Shown one piece after another: positions 1 to 8,856 of a DNA stretch of 54,582 nucleotides. Both the position numbers and the translations under genes were made by a program. The notes beneath the pieces were generated by a model that saw nothing but the letters and a program-made list of their open reading frames with translations, did not search any database and was not told where the DNA came from. Positions within the stretch are counted from its first letter, which is position 1. The number at the start of each line of letters is the position of its first letter. The stretch spans positions 1 to 54,582 of the forward strand of contig NZ_AYOY01000139.1 in assembly GCF_000508185.1 (NCBI RefSeq), given 5' to 3'. Source of the DNA: Sphingobium sp. C100. Its GTDB lineage: Bacteria; Pseudomonadota; Alphaproteobacteria; Sphingomonadales; Sphingomonadaceae.

Positions 1-521
1 CCGCCATGGCGGGGCAGGGCAGGCTGATCGCGGCCGACACGATCCGCACGCGCCTCGCCCGGCTGGAGCCACGCGCGGCGCGCGCGGGCGCCGGCTTCAT
101 CGAGGCAATGTTGCTGGACCAGAACCATGAGGCGCGTGGGCTGGCGCCCCTCGTCGGGCAAGTCGATATCGTGCTGGTCGATGCGCCCTGTTCGGGCACC
201 GGCACCTGGCGCCGCAATCCCGAAGCACGTTGGCGACTGACACCCGCGCGGCTTGATCGGCTGGTATCGGAACAGGCGCGTATCCTCGATTTCGCCGCGC
301 CCTTGCTGGCGCCGGGCGGTGTGCTACTCTACGCGACCTGCGCGCTGACCGATCGGGAAGGGCGCGATCAGATCGAAGCTTTCCTGGCGCGGCAAGCCGG
401 CTGGACGGCGGAACCGATCGAAGGCCCGGTCGGTCGGCCTCATGGCGCGGGACTGTTGCTGACGCCGGGACATGACGGCAGCGACGGTTTCTATTTCGCG
501 CGGCTCAGGCGGGGTATGTGA
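1..521 (+). CDS. RsmB/NOP2-family rRNA (cytosine-C5) methyltransferase, 3' part
   Basis: The gene is already open at the first base, so its N-terminus lies outside the window. The visible part is the C-terminal half of a SAM-dependent RNA m5C methyltransferase (RsmB/NOP2/Sun family), which methylates cytosine in rRNA. The two family cysteines are visible: [15 protein letters not shown] (motif IV) and YATCAL (motif VI, the catalytic cysteine). Between them is the usual [20 protein letters not shown] stretch. The ATG at 6 is internal, because the SAM-binding motif I should precede it. The stop is at 519-521. The family is confident; the exact target base cannot be told from this fragment. Confidence 0.88.
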   Translation, partial: AMAGQGRLIAADTIRTRLARLEPRAARAGAGFIEAMLLDQNHEARGLAPLVGQVDIVLVDAPCSGTGTWRRNPEARWRLTPARLDRLVSEQARILDFAAPLLAPGGVLLYATCALTDREGRDQIEAFLARQAGWTAEPIEGPVGRPHGAGLLLTPGHDGSDGFYFARLRRGM

Positions 522-613
522 AACAGACCATGGACAAAGGCGCGGAAAATCGCGACACTTGCCGCTTGGACCTGGGTCCGGAATCATTGCCTGAAACATG
601 GCTGGAGAAGTTA

Positions 614-1132
614 ATGCGTTTCACCCCCGCCTCGATCGCCCTGGCCGCCGTGCTGACCACCGTGTCCAGCATGGGGCTTAGCCAACGGCCGGACAATCAG
701 ATCAGCCCCCAGTCGATCGAATGGCAAAAGGCGGGTGAAACGGCGCGCAAGGCGGGTAATCTGCAAGGTGCGACCGATGCGCTGGAAAGCGCGCTGGCAG
801 TCGATCCGCGCAATCGCGTGGCCTATGTCGAACTGGCGGAAGTCGCCCGCGCCCAGGGTCTCCAGGGCAAGGCGATCCGCCTCTACAAGGAAGCGCTGCT
901 GCTCGATCCCACCGATGTCGCGGCGCTGGCCGGGCAGGGCGAGGCGATGATGGAAAAGGGCGCGGTCGCGCGGGCGAAGGAAGTGCTGGCGCAAGCGCAG
1001 AAGCTCTGCAAGGCCGACTGCGCGCCCGTAGGCCAGCTGGCCGCCGCAATCCAGAAAGGCCCGCCCGCCGTCGCCATGACCAGCAAGGATGCGGTGCCTT
1101 CGCCGCAGGGCGAAACGACCGAGCAGCCCTGA
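614..1132 (+). CDS. exported TPR-repeat protein
   Basis: About 172 residues with an N-terminal signal peptide ([19 protein letters not shown]) followed by two to three tetratricopeptide repeats. These are of the type [20 protein letters not shown] and [19 protein letters not shown], ending in a region rich in Ala and Lys. TPR proteins are protein-protein adaptors, and the signal suggests a periplasmic one. The same frame is open from a GTG at 518, but the ATG at 614 is preferred because GGAGAAG lies just upstream and a good signal sequence begins there. It follows the methyltransferase gene on the same strand by about 90 bp and converges with hemW. No specific partner can be named. Confidence 0.75.
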   Translation: MRFTPASIALAAVLTTVSSMGLSQRPDNQISPQSIEWQKAGETARKAGNLQGATDALESALAVDPRNRVAYVELAEVARAQGLQGKAIRLYKEALLLDPTDVAALAGQGEAMMEKGAVARAKEVLAQAQKLCKADCAPVGQLAAAIQKGPPAVAMTSKDAVPSPQGETTEQP

Positions 1133-1249
1133 GGCGAATTGCAGTGCGGACGCGTCTCCAAGGTCCATTTCGTCATCGCGGGCGTCTAACGCGCCCCGCT
1201 CAAGGCGTTTCTCGACCGTCGTCGCGCCGCGCCGCCTGCGCTGGATTCG

Positions 1250-2425
1250 TCACACGGTAACGATTTCCGGCAGGATCGCGTCGAGCAGCAACATGCCCGC
1301 CGCCGAAACCTGAAGCCGCATATCCCGCCGGTGCAGCAATCCGATGTCGATCAACTGGTCGACGGTGCGTTCATCCACCAGTTGTGTGACGCCGATCCCT
1401 GACCGGGCGGCGATATGCTCCAGGTCGATGCCCTCGGCGAGCCGCAGGCCCATCAGCAGCGCCTCGCGCGCCTTGTCCTCGCCCGCCAGCACATCCTCGC
1501 TCTGTGTGCCATGGCCGTTGCGCGCCACCGCGCCCATCCAGTTTTCCGGCTTCTTGTGGCGCTGCGTCGCCATGCCGGTCCGGCGGCCATGCGCGCCGGG
1601 ACCGATGCCGATATAGTCGCCATAGCGCCAGTAAGTCAGGTTATGCCGGCTCTCCTGCCCCGGCCGCGCATGGTTGCTGATCTCATAGGCGGGAATCCCC
1701 GCCGCGCCGGTCATTGCCTGGGTCCGTTCATAGAGCGTCGCGCCATGATCGGGGTCGGCGGGCGTCAACTTGCCTTGCGCTACCAACGTGGCGAAGCGCG
1801 TGCCCGGTTCGATCGTCAACTGATAGAGCGACAGATGCCCGGTGCCAAAGGACAGGGCGCTGGCCAGTTCCGCCGCCCATTCCGCCTCGCTCTGGCCCGG
1901 CCGCGCGTAGATGAGGTCGAAACTGACCCGGTCGAACACGCGCTGGGCGGTGGCGAGCGCGGCCAGTCCTTCATCCACATCATGGGCGCGGCCCAGAAAA
2001 TGAAGCGCTTCATTGTCGAGCGCCTGAAGGCCCAGCGACACGCGGTTGACCCCTGCGGCGACCAGATCGGCAAAACGCGCGGCCTCGACCGAATTGGGAT
2101 TGGCCTCCAGCGTGATTTCGGTCTCCGGCGCCAGCCCCCAATGGCGGTCGGCCGCAGCGATCAGGTCCGCGACCAGCGCGGGCGGCATCAGCGAAGGCGT
2201 GCCGCCGCCGAAGAAGATCGACGCCAATGGCCGTCCCGCGGTCAGTGCCGCCTCATGCGCCATGTCCTTGAGCAGCGCGGTGCGCCAGGCGTCCGTATCG
2301 ATCCCGTCGCGCACATGACTGTTAAAATCGCAATAGGGACATTTGGATACGCAAAAGGGCCAATGCACATATAGGGCCAGGGGAGCGGCAGGCGCCGAAG
2401 GGTTGCGGGGATGATTGATCGACAT
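1250..2425 (-). CDS. hemW: radical SAM heme chaperone HemW
   Basis: 391 residues, the usual length for HemW (formerly annotated as an oxygen-independent coproporphyrinogen oxidase homologue). It is thought to bind heme and insert it into respiratory enzymes in the cytoplasm. The radical-SAM 4Fe-4S motif is CVSKCPYCDF (Cys25, Cys29, Cys32), followed by the FFGGGTPSL glycine-rich SAM site and the HemW C-terminal domain. It lacks the extra N-terminal cysteine context of true HemN. It is followed on the same strand-set by rdgB and rph, a common alphaproteobacterial neighbourhood. Its start overlaps by 2 bp the start of the divergent CAP-domain gene, so both promoters must lie in each other's coding sequence. 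Confidence 0.93.
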   Translation of the reverse strand: MSINHPRNPSAPAAPLALYVHWPFCVSKCPYCDFNSHVRDGIDTDAWRTALLKDMAHEAALTAGRPLASIFFGGGTPSLMPPALVADLIAAADRHWGLAPETEITLEANPNSVEAARFADLVAAGVNRVSLGLQALDNEALHFLGRAHDVDEGLAALATAQRVFDRVSFDLIYARPGQSEAEWAAELASALSFGTGHLSLYQLTIEPGTRFATLVAQGKLTPADPDHGATLYERTQAMTGAAGIPAYEISNHARPGQESRHNLTYWRYGDYIGIGPGAHGRRTGMATQRHKKPENWMGAVARNGHGTQSEDVLAGEDKAREALLMGLRLAEGIDLEHIAARSGIGVTQLVDERTVDQLIDIGLLHRRDMRLQVSAAGMLLLDAILPEIVTV

Positions 2426-3047
2426 GGACGGGGCGGGCCTTAGACGGATTTGTCGCGCGCTGCTACCGGCAGGCGCTGCGGCGTTGATGATGACCGCCGG
2501 GACGGCGAGCGTGCAGGCCCGGTCAGCCTCTGCCCTTTACGGGATGGACGATGCCCGGCGTGATGACGGGCTGCTGCGGAACGTCGTGCTCGACCTGCAT
2601 AATGGGGAACGCGAATCGCTCGGGCTGGCGCCGCTGCAATGGGACGAGACCCTGGCTGCCGACGCGCAGCGCTACGCCCGGACGATGGCGCGAACCGGCG
2701 TCTTTGCCCATTCGAACCGCGCCAACCGCTCCACCCCCAGCGGCGAAAATCTCTGGATGGGGACGCGCGGCCTCTATGAATATGTCGCCATGATCGGCGG
2801 CTTTCTCAATGAAAAGCGGCTGCTGCGCCGCAGCGGCAAACTGCCCGACATCAGCACGACCGGCCGCTGGCAGGATGTCGGCCACTATACCCAGATGATC
2901 TGGCGCGGCACGCACAAGGTCGGCTGCGCCCTGGGAGAGGGCGCGCAGTTCGACTATCTGGTCTGCCGCTATTTCCCGGCCGGCAATGTCTTTGGCCAAG
3001 GACCGCTGGATGCCGACTCGGCCGTGCTGGCGCCCGGCGGGCGTTAA
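2424..3047 (+). CDS. secreted CAP/SCP-domain protein
   Basis: About 207 residues: a signal peptide ([22 protein letters not shown]) and then a CAP (SCP/PR-1-like) domain. CAP signatures visible are [20 protein letters not shown], the AHSNRA histidine region, SGENLWMG, and [18 protein letters not shown] near the end, followed by [14 protein letters not shown]. Bacterial CAP proteins are extracellular or periplasmic and mostly of unknown substrate. I chose the ATG at 2424 over a TTG at 2415, since the signal peptide follows it directly. It starts inside the first codons of hemW (divergent) and its stop overlaps the rdgB stop (convergent), a very compact packing. Confidence 0.85.
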   Translation: MDGAGLRRICRALLPAGAAALMMTAGTASVQARSASALYGMDDARRDDGLLRNVVLDLHNGERESLGLAPLQWDETLAADAQRYARTMARTGVFAHSNRANRSTPSGENLWMGTRGLYEYVAMIGGFLNEKRLLRRSGKLPDISTTGRWQDVGHYTQMIWRGTHKVGCALGEGAQFDYLVCRYFPAGNVFGQGPLDADSAVLAPGGR

Positions 3048-3673
3048 AACACCGCTTTCACCAGCTGCGCGAAGGCGTCGGCGCGATGGCTCATGGCGTG
3101 CTTGGCGTCCGGGTCCATCTCGCCGAAGCTGATGTCATGGCCCAGCGGCTGGAACATCGGGTCATAGCCAAACCCTTTGTCGCCGCGCGGCGGCCATACC
3201 AATATGCCGTCGACCCGCCCCTCGAACGCTTCGACATGGCCGTCCGGCCAGGCGAGGGCGAGGGCGCAGATGAAATGCGCGTCATGCCCCGCATCCGGCC
3301 CCTTGGCCTCGATCCCGTCCCACACTTTGCGCATGGCCAGCCCGAAATCCTTCTCCGGACCGGCCCAGCGCGCCGAAAACAGCCCCGGATCGCCGCCCAG
3401 CGCCTCGACGCATAGCCCGCTGTCGTCGGCGAGCGCGGGCAGGCCGGACAGGTCGGCCGCCTGCATCGCCTTCAATTCCGCATTGGCGATGAAGGTCGTG
3501 CCGGTTTCCTCCGGTTCAGGCAGGTCGAGCGCCGCGGCGGAAACCGGCTCGATCCCATAGGGGCCGAGCAGAGCGGCGATTTCCCGCACCTTGCCGGGAT
3601 TATGGCTGGCAATCACCAGCTTGCCCGGCGCCAGCTTGCGGATCGCCTGTTCCTGTCCGAATTGGTCGCTCAT
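3044..3673 (-). CDS. rdgB: XTP/dITP pyrophosphatase (RdgB/HAM1)
   Basis: 209 residues when started at [14 protein letters not shown]. The open frame continues 83 codons further upstream, but that part is a dyad repeat and the end of rph. The enzyme hydrolyses non-canonical purine triphosphates (ITP, XTP) to monophosphates and so keeps them out of DNA and RNA. Diagnostic motifs are [14 protein letters not shown] (substrate loop), [15 protein letters not shown] (metal site) and [10 protein letters not shown] near the C-terminus, ending in [13 protein letters not shown]. It lies downstream of rph on the same strand, separated by a 69-bp inverted repeat, and is followed by hemW. Confidence 0.95.
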   Translation of the reverse strand: MSDQFGQEQAIRKLAPGKLVIASHNPGKVREIAALLGPYGIEPVSAAALDLPEPEETGTTFIANAELKAMQAADLSGLPALADDSGLCVEALGGDPGLFSARWAGPEKDFGLAMRKVWDGIEAKGPDAGHDAHFICALALAWPDGHVEAFEGRVDGILVWPPRGDKGFGYDPMFQPLGHDISFGEMDPDAKHAMSHRADAFAQLVKAVF

Positions 3674-3696
3674 GTCATTCCTACCCGTCTTGTATT

Positions 3697-3765
3697 CCTG
3701 CGAAAGCAGAAACCCGGTGCGCCCCATGCCCGGCGCCTCGAACCCTGGACTCCTGCTTTCGCAGG
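3697..3765. repeat. intergenic dyad repeat between rph and rdgB
   Basis: A perfect 13-bp inverted repeat, CCTGCGAAAGCAG (3697-3709) and CTGCTTTCGCAGG (3753-3765), encloses 43 bp. It sits in the only gap between two co-oriented genes. Elements with this end sequence are scattered through many sphingomonad and other proteobacterial genomes. Here it could act as a REP-like mRNA stabiliser or partial terminator between rph and rdgB. Confidence 0.8.
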
Positions 3766-3782
3766 AGCACCCGTTTTCTACT

Positions 3783-4499
3783 TCAACGCCCCGTTGCGAC
3801 GTCCTGCGCCGCGAAAATCTTCGCGCAGCCGATGCGGGCGAGGCGCAGCAGCCGAAGCAGCTCCTCCTCGTCATAGGCCGCGCCTTCGGCTGTCGCCTGC
3901 ACTTCGGCGAATTTGCCGTCACCGGTCAGGATCAGGTTGGCGTCGGTCTCGGCATTGCTGTCCTCGGCATAGTCGAGGTCGAGCACCGGCGTGCCTTCGT
4001 AAATGCCGCAGCTGATCGCGGCGACCTTCTGGATGATCGGGTCTTCGCTGAGCGCGCCCGACGCCAGCAGTTTGTCCACCGCGATGCGAAGCGCCACCCA
4101 ACTGCCCGAGATCGCCGCCGTGCGCGTGCCGCCATCGGCCTGGATCACGTCGCAATCGATCACGATCTGGCGCTCGCCCAGCTTCTTCATGTCGACGACC
4201 GTGCGCAGCGATCGGCCGATCAGCCGCTGGATTTCCTGGGTGCGGCCCGACTGCTTGCCCTTGGCCGCCTCGCGGCTGCCGCGCGTGTGGGTGGCGCGGG
4301 GCAGCATCCCATATTCGGCCGTGACCCAGCCCTGGCCCTTGCCGCGCAGGAATGGCGGCACTTTTTCCTCGACCGAAGCGGTGCAAAGCACGCGCGTGTC
4401 GCCGAAGCTGACGAGGCAGCTCCCCTCGGCATGGATGGTGAAGCCGGGTTCCATGGTGATGTCGCGCATCTGGTCGGGCGCGCGGCCGGAAGGACGCAT
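3783..4499 (-). CDS. rph: ribonuclease PH
   Basis: 238 residues, the normal length of RNase PH, a phosphorolytic 3'-to-5' exonuclease that trims tRNA precursors. The sequence starts [14 protein letters not shown] and shows [55 protein letters not shown] and the Arg-rich phosphate site. It ends in the [16 protein letters not shown] region. It is divergent from the lipoprotein gene and hrcA, and rdgB follows. The rph/hrcA-grpE pairing is typical for Alphaproteobacteria. Confidence 0.96.
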   Translation of the reverse strand: MRPSGRAPDQMRDITMEPGFTIHAEGSCLVSFGDTRVLCTASVEEKVPPFLRGKGQGWVTAEYGMLPRATHTRGSREAAKGKQSGRTQEIQRLIGRSLRTVVDMKKLGERQIVIDCDVIQADGGTRTAAISGSWVALRIAVDKLLASGALSEDPIIQKVAAISCGIYEGTPVLDLDYAEDSNAETDANLILTGDGKFAEVQATAEGAAYDEEELLRLLRLARIGCAKIFAAQDVATGR

Positions 4500-4593
4500 A
4501 ATATTTTCTCCGAAACGGTCAGGCGACGGCGCTTAGCGCCCGAACACGCTTCTTGCCAGTGTCCAGCGCGCGAATTGGACGATATGAGGGGAT

Positions 4594-5103
4594 ATGAAGA
4601 TAAAAAACATGATCGCGGTCGGACTCATGGCGCTGGCGGGCTGCGCGGCGCAGCAGGACGGGCTGGAGCCGCCCCGACTGCCGGGCGATGTGATCCGCTT
4701 TACCGCCGGGCGCTGTTTCGGCGCCTGCCCGACCTATACGGTGCAGGTGTCGCCAGACGGGTCGGGCCTGCTGGAGCCGGAACGCAACACCTCCGTGCCG
4801 GGGGCGACCCGCTTCACCCTGACCCAGGCGCAATATCGCCGGCTCGTCGCCACGCTGGCCCCGCACCGGCCGGCGGCTGGCACCACGAAGACCATTGCTC
4901 ATGGCAAAAATTGCGAACGCTTCGCCACGGACATGCCCGGCTATGTCGTTGAATGGACGCGACCGGGCCAGGCGACGACGCGGCTGGAATATCAGTCCGG
5001 CTGCATGGATGCGCGTTATGGCAGGCTGCGCGTGGCGATCGCGGCGGTCCCCCGCATCCTGGACGTCGAACCCATGCTCAATCCCAAGGCGCTGACCCCT
5101 TGA
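4594..5103 (+). CDS. DUF6438-like lipoprotein
   Basis: 169 residues. The N-terminus MKIKNMIAVGLMALAGCAAQ is a lipoprotein signal with lipobox LAGC, so the mature protein should be lipid-anchored in the periplasm. The body contains FTAGRCFGACPTYTVQVSPDG, the pattern of the DUF6438 family (function unknown), and a later pair of cysteines in HGKNCERF and YQSGCMDARYG. It lies between rph (divergent) and hrcA (same strand, about 40 bp downstream). No experimentally known role is evident; an envelope role is inferred from the signal only. Confidence 0.75.
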   Translation: MKIKNMIAVGLMALAGCAAQQDGLEPPRLPGDVIRFTAGRCFGACPTYTVQVSPDGSGLLEPERNTSVPGATRFTLTQAQYRRLVATLAPHRPAAGTTKTIAHGKNCERFATDMPGYVVEWTRPGQATTRLEYQSGCMDARYGRLRVAIAAVPRILDVEPMLNPKALTP

Positions 5104-5144
5104 TCCATCTTGAGCCTCTTCACTCCATTGCCTAGATGAGGACC

Positions 5145-6188
5145 ATGTCGGTTATCCCGATCTCCGAACTTAATGATCGCGCCCGCGACGTTTTCCGCCT
5201 GGTGGTGGAAAGCTATCTCGGCACGGGTCTGCCCGTTGGCTCGCGCACGATCAGCAAGATCGCGTCCTTGAGCCTGTCGCCCGCCTCGATCCGCAATGTC
5301 ATGCAGGATCTGGAGGAATTGGGCCTGCTCGCGGCGCCGCATACCTCGGCCGGGCGGATGCCGACCGAGACGGGGCTGCGCCTGTTCGTCGACGGCATGA
5401 TGCAGGCTGCCGAACCGTCTGCCGAGGAGCGCCGGGCGATCGAGGCGGGAATCGCCGAAAGCGGTCCGATCGAGGAAGCCCTGTCGGCCGCTACCGCCAC
5501 CCTGTCGGGCCTGTCCGCCTGCGCCGGCATCGTCATGGTGCCCAAGCGGGAGCCGGTGCTGCGTCAGTTCGGCTTCGTGCCGCTCAACGCCCGGCAGGCG
5601 CTGGCCGTGCTGGTGGGGCAGGATGGATCGGTGGAAAACCGCGTGCTCGACCTGCCGGACGGGATCAGTCCGGTCATGTTGAACGAGGCGGCCAATTTCA
5701 TGTCCGCACGCTTCGCCGGTCTGACCTTGCGGGAAGCGGGCGAGGCGCTGGCGCGCGAAATGGAGGCGGAGCGCGGCGCGCTCGACCGGGCGGCGCGCGA
5801 CCTTGTGGCGCGCGGCATCGCCACCTGGTCGCATGACGCCGACGACCGGCCGGTGCTGATCGTGCGCGGCCAGTCGCGCCTGCTCGACGACGGGACGGCC
5901 GCCGACCTCGAACGGGCGCGGCAATTGCTGGAACAGCTTGAGGGCAAGCAGGAAATCATGGACCTGTTGCACGGCGCCCTGGCGGGCAGCGCGACGAAAA
6001 TCTTCATCGGTTCGGAAAACAAGCTCTTTTCCCTGTCGGGTTCTTCCGTCATAGCCGCTCCCTACCGTGGCGCGGATGGCCGGGTCGTCGGCGTGGTCGG
6101 CGTGATCGGTCCCACGCGCTTGAACTATGCGCGGGTGATCCCCATGGTGGACTTCACTGCACAGACGCTGTCGAGATTGATGAGATGA
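5145..6188 (+). CDS. hrcA: heat-inducible transcription repressor HrcA
   Basis: About 347 residues. HrcA binds CIRCE operators and represses groESL and related chaperone genes. The N-terminal winged helix is visible in LNDRARDVFRLVVESYLGTG with PVGSRTISK and LSPASIRNVMQDLEELGLL. The GAF-like and C-terminal dimerisation region ends in GVIGPTRLNYARVIPMVD. An ATG at 5136 is also in frame, but the one at 5145 has GATGAGGA at a better spacing. The stop overlaps the grpE start (ATGA), so the two are translationally coupled. I see no CIRCE dyad in front of hrcA or dnaK in this window. Confidence 0.95.
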   Translation: MSVIPISELNDRARDVFRLVVESYLGTGLPVGSRTISKIASLSLSPASIRNVMQDLEELGLLAAPHTSAGRMPTETGLRLFVDGMMQAAEPSAEERRAIEAGIAESGPIEEALSAATATLSGLSACAGIVMVPKREPVLRQFGFVPLNARQALAVLVGQDGSVENRVLDLPDGISPVMLNEAANFMSARFAGLTLREAGEALAREMEAERGALDRAARDLVARGIATWSHDADDRPVLIVRGQSRLLDDGTAADLERARQLLEQLEGKQEIMDLLHGALAGSATKIFIGSENKLFSLSGSSVIAAPYRGADGRVVGVVGVIGPTRLNYARVIPMVDFTAQTLSRLMR

Positions 6189-6739
6189 GCGAAGATAATC
6201 AGAATCTGGAAAACACCGAAGTCGTGGATGCGCTGCCCGAAGATGCGGCGCCTGCGGGCGATGCCACCGCGGACAGGATCGCCGCGCTGGAGGCTGAACT
6301 CGCCACCGCCAAACAGGACATCCTCTACGCCCATGCCGATACGCAGAATGTGCGCCGCCGGCTGGAAAAGGAACTGGCCGATGCGCGCGCCTATGCCGCG
6401 ACCGCCTTTGCCCGCGACATGTTGTCGATCGCCGACAATCTGAGCCGCGCGCTGGCGGCCATCCCCGCCGAACTGCGCGAGGATGAAAAGGGCAAGAGCC
6501 TGGTCGTCGGTCTGGAAGCCACTGGCCGCGAGTTGGAAAGCGTGTTCAGCCGCAACGGCATCACCAAGCTCGAATCGGTCGGCCAGCCGCTCGACCCCAA
6601 CAAGCATCAGGCGATGATGGAAGTCCCCTCGGCCGACGCCGAACCGGGCACCATCCTGGTCGAAATGCAGGCCGGCTATATGATCAAGGACCGCCTGCTG
6701 CGCCCCGCCATGGTGAGCGTGGCCAAGCAGCCGGAATAA
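6185..6739 (+). CDS. grpE: nucleotide exchange factor GrpE
   Basis: 184 residues. GrpE releases ADP from DnaK. An acidic N-terminal tail is followed by a long coiled-coil helix (RIAALEAELATAKQDILYAH) and the conserved ADTQNVRRRLEKE and FARDMLSIADNLSRAL. The beta-domain signature is LDPNKHQAMMEVPS with GYMIKDRLLRPAMVSVAK. It overlaps hrcA by 4 bp. Its partner genes dnaK and dnaJ lie about 16 kb further on in this window. Confidence 0.96.
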   Translation: MSEDNQNLENTEVVDALPEDAAPAGDATADRIAALEAELATAKQDILYAHADTQNVRRRLEKELADARAYAATAFARDMLSIADNLSRALAAIPAELREDEKGKSLVVGLEATGRELESVFSRNGITKLESVGQPLDPNKHQAMMEVPSADAEPGTILVEMQAGYMIKDRLLRPAMVSVAKQPE

Positions 6740-6757
6740 TCGCGCCGGTTGTTCGTC

Positions 6758-6869
6758 CCGTTCGCCCTGAACCTGTCGAAGTCTGCCCTCCACAACGCCG
6801 CAAGCGGCTTTGAAGGGCGCCCGTTTCCTGAAGAAAAGGGCGGGGCTTCGATAGGCTCGGCTCGAACGG
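6758..6869. repeat. imperfect intergenic inverted repeat upstream of the threonine-synthase-like gene
   Basis: Outer arms at 6758-6781 (begins CCGTTCGCCCTGAACC) and 6846-6869 (ends GGCTCGGCTCGAACGG) are complementary at about 19 of 24 positions. This is the sphingomonad-type element with the CTGTCGAAG core. It is an open frame in phase with the next gene and could mislead a gene caller into a 43-residue N-terminal extension. Its right arm ends in GGAG, which serves as the ribosome binding site of the TTG-started gene at 6878. Confidence 0.75.
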
Positions 6870-6877
6870 AGATTCCT

Positions 6878-8119
6878 TTGATCCACGACCTCAACCTCAC
6901 CGCCGAGCGCCCGACTTTTGTCACCCACCTTGAATGTTCGTTGACGGGCGAGCGTTATGAGGCGGATCGGCTGCATGGGTTGTCGGCGGCGGGGAAGCCG
7001 CTGCTGGTGCGCTACGACCTCGACGGCGTGCGCGCGGCGCTGACCAGGGAGGCGCTGGCCGCGCGGCCCATGGACCTGTGGCGCTGGCGGGAGCTTCTGC
7101 CGGTGCGGCGCACCGCCAACATCGTGAGCCTGGGCGAGCAGGCGACGCCGCTCATTCCGCTGCCGCGCACCGCCGCACGGTTTGGCGGGGCGCATCTCCT
7201 CGCCAAGGATGAGGGCCGCCTGCCCACCGCTTCCTTCAAGGCGCGCGGGCTGGTCATGGCGGTCTCCATGGCCAGGGAACTGGGCGTGACCGAGGTCGCC
7301 ATGCCGACCAACGGCAATGCAGGCGCTGCTCTGGCCGCCTATGCGGCCGTGGCGGGCATGCGGGCGATCATCTTCTGCCCTGCCGATACGCCCGAAGTGA
7401 ATGTGCGGGAGATCGCGGCGCAGGGCGCGCGCGTCTATCGCGTCAACGGCCTGATCGACGATTGCGGCGCGATCGTGGGCGAGGGCGCGAAACAGCGCGG
7501 CTGGTTCGATTTCTCCACGCTCAAGGAACCCTATCGGATCGAGGGCAAGAAGACGATGGGCCTCGAACTGGCCGAACAACTCGGTTGGGATCTGCCCGAT
7601 GCGATCTTTTATCCCACCGGCGGCGGCACCGGCCTGATCGGCATGTGGAAGGCCTTTGATGAGTTGGAGAAGATCGGCTTCATCGGATCGAAGCGGCCCA
7701 GGATGTTCGCGGTGCAGGCCGAGGGGTGCGCGCCCATGGTCCGCGCGTTCAACGCGGGCGTCGAATTTGCCGAGCGCTGGGAGGATGCGCACACCATCGC
7801 CATGGGCATCCGTGTCCCGCGCGCGGTCGGCGATTTCCTGATCCTGCGCGCGGTGCGGGAAAGTGGCGGCGCGGCGCTGGCCGTATCTGACGCTGCCATT
7901 GCCGCGGCGGTGCGCGACGTGGCGCGCGACGATGGCCTGTTGCTCTGCCCGGAAGGCGGGGCGACGCTCGCCGCCTACAGCCAGGCGCTGGAAAAGGGGC
8001 TGATCGGCCGTGACGACCGGGCCGTGCTGTTCAACTGTGCCAGCGGCCTCAAATATCCGCTGGAGGATCATTCGCGGATGCTGGACCGCCACGCCGCGAT
8101 CGATTTCGCGGCGCTTTAA
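6878..8119 (+). CDS. threonine synthase-like PLP enzyme
   Basis: 413 residues of fold-type II PLP enzyme, most like bacterial threonine synthase (O-phosphohomoserine to threonine). The Schiff-base lysine is in TASFKARGLVMAVSMA. MPTNGNAGAALAAYAA is the phosphate/asparagine loop and YPTGGGTGLIGMWKAF the PLP-phosphate glycine loop. The N-terminal leader retains FVTHLECSLTGERY, a remnant of the usual zinc-ribbon start with only one cysteine. I start it at the TTG at 6878 (GGAG five to six bases upstream), because the upstream in-frame codons are a dyad repeat. A diaminopropionate lyase or another beta-eliminating relative cannot be excluded. Confidence 0.82.
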   Translation: MIHDLNLTAERPTFVTHLECSLTGERYEADRLHGLSAAGKPLLVRYDLDGVRAALTREALAARPMDLWRWRELLPVRRTANIVSLGEQATPLIPLPRTAARFGGAHLLAKDEGRLPTASFKARGLVMAVSMARELGVTEVAMPTNGNAGAALAAYAAVAGMRAIIFCPADTPEVNVREIAAQGARVYRVNGLIDDCGAIVGEGAKQRGWFDFSTLKEPYRIEGKKTMGLELAEQLGWDLPDAIFYPTGGGTGLIGMWKAFDELEKIGFIGSKRPRMFAVQAEGCAPMVRAFNAGVEFAERWEDAHTIAMGIRVPRAVGDFLILRAVRESGGAALAVSDAAIAAAVRDVARDDGLLLCPEGGATLAAYSQALEKGLIGRDDRAVLFNCASGLKYPLEDHSRMLDRHAAIDFAAL

Positions 8120-8134
8120 GATATTTTGATACAA

Positions 8135-8185
8135 TTAAGATATGTCGTAACTCTTGACGGGTACGCTTTTTAAGATATATCGCAA
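8135..8185 (+). promoter_or_regulatory. promoter with two direct-repeat operators for the PadR gene
   Basis: Two 16-bp copies, TTAAGATATGTCGTAA (8135-8150) and TTAAGATATATCGCAA (8170-8185), match at 14 of 16 positions and are spaced 35 bp apart. A half copy TTTAAGATAT lies at 8115-8124. Between the full copies is TTGACG (8154-8159), and 16 bp on is TATATC (8176-8181), a plausible -35/-10 pair whose -10 lies inside the second copy. The gene starts at 8192. This is the expected layout of PadR autorepression; binding is inferred. Confidence 0.6.
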
Positions 8186-8191
8186 AGCATC

Positions 8192-8854
8192 ATGAAACAT
8201 ATGAAAGAGCAAATGATGCGATTCTCCCATCCCTCCCACGGCCGCCAGGGCGGTCCCTCTCATCATCGTCGTGAAGCTGTCGCTTTCGCTGTCGGCTTTG
8301 GCGGTCATCGCGGCGGACGCGGTCCCTTCGGCGGCGATCCCTTCGGCGAAGACGGCCCGCGTGGCGGTGGCCGGGGCGGACGCGGCGGCGGACGGCGACG
8401 GCTGTTCGACAATGAAACGCTGCGCCTGATCCTGCTGAAGCTGATCGCGGACGAACCGCGCCACGGCTATGAACTGATCCGCGCGATCGAGGCGCTTTCG
8501 GGTGAGGTCTATGTCCCCAGTCCCGGCGTCGTCTATCCTACCTTGACCCTGCTGGCGGAAACGGACCTGATCGCCGAACAGCCCGGCGAAGGCAGCCGCA
8601 AGAAGTTCGCCATCACCGATGCCGGCAAGGCGCAGATCGAAGAGCGGCAGGCCGCGCTCGACCTGGCGCTCGCCCGGCTCGCCGCGCTGGCGTCGAAGGC
8701 CGATCGGGTCGATCCCGCCCCGGTACGGCGCGCCATGCATAATCTGCGCTTCGCCGTCCAGCACCGGCTTGAAAAGGAAGGGGCGGATAACCAGACCATG
8801 TTCGATGTCGCCGCCCTGATCGACGAGGCTGCCGGCAAGATTGAGAGGTTTTGA
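8192..8854 (+). CDS. PadR-family transcriptional regulator
   Basis: 220 residues. The winged-helix domain is visible from residue about 70: FDNETLRLILLKLIADEPRHGYELIRAIE, then the PadR hallmark VYVPSPGVVYPTLTLLAE and a wing EGSRKKFAITDAG. A C-terminal helix for dimerisation follows. The first 65 residues are unusual: His/Gly/Arg-rich (GGRGPFGG, RGGGRGGRGGGRRR), as in the heme- or metal-associated PadR variants of Proteobacteria. The AT-rich upstream region carries two direct repeats that are probably its operator. The stop overlaps the start region of the DUF2218 gene, so the two form an operon. Confidence 0.9.
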   Translation: MKHMKEQMMRFSHPSHGRQGGPSHHRREAVAFAVGFGGHRGGRGPFGGDPFGEDGPRGGGRGGRGGGRRRLFDNETLRLILLKLIADEPRHGYELIRAIEALSGEVYVPSPGVVYPTLTLLAETDLIAEQPGEGSRKKFAITDAGKAQIEERQAALDLALARLAALASKADRVDPAPVRRAMHNLRFAVQHRLEKEGADNQTMFDVAALIDEAAGKIERF

Positions 8855-8856
8855 GC

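Noticed and set aside
3674..3922. 83-codon N-terminal extension of RdgB
   Set aside because: It runs through the dyad repeat and into the end of rph; the family start at 3673 is clear.
5100..5160. CIRCE operator in front of hrcA
   Set aside because: No TTAGCACTC-N9-GAGTGCTAA dyad is present there or before dnaK.
6125..8134. 669-residue minus-strand open frame
   Set aside because: It is antisense to grpE and the threonine-synthase-like gene, with no recognisable domain.
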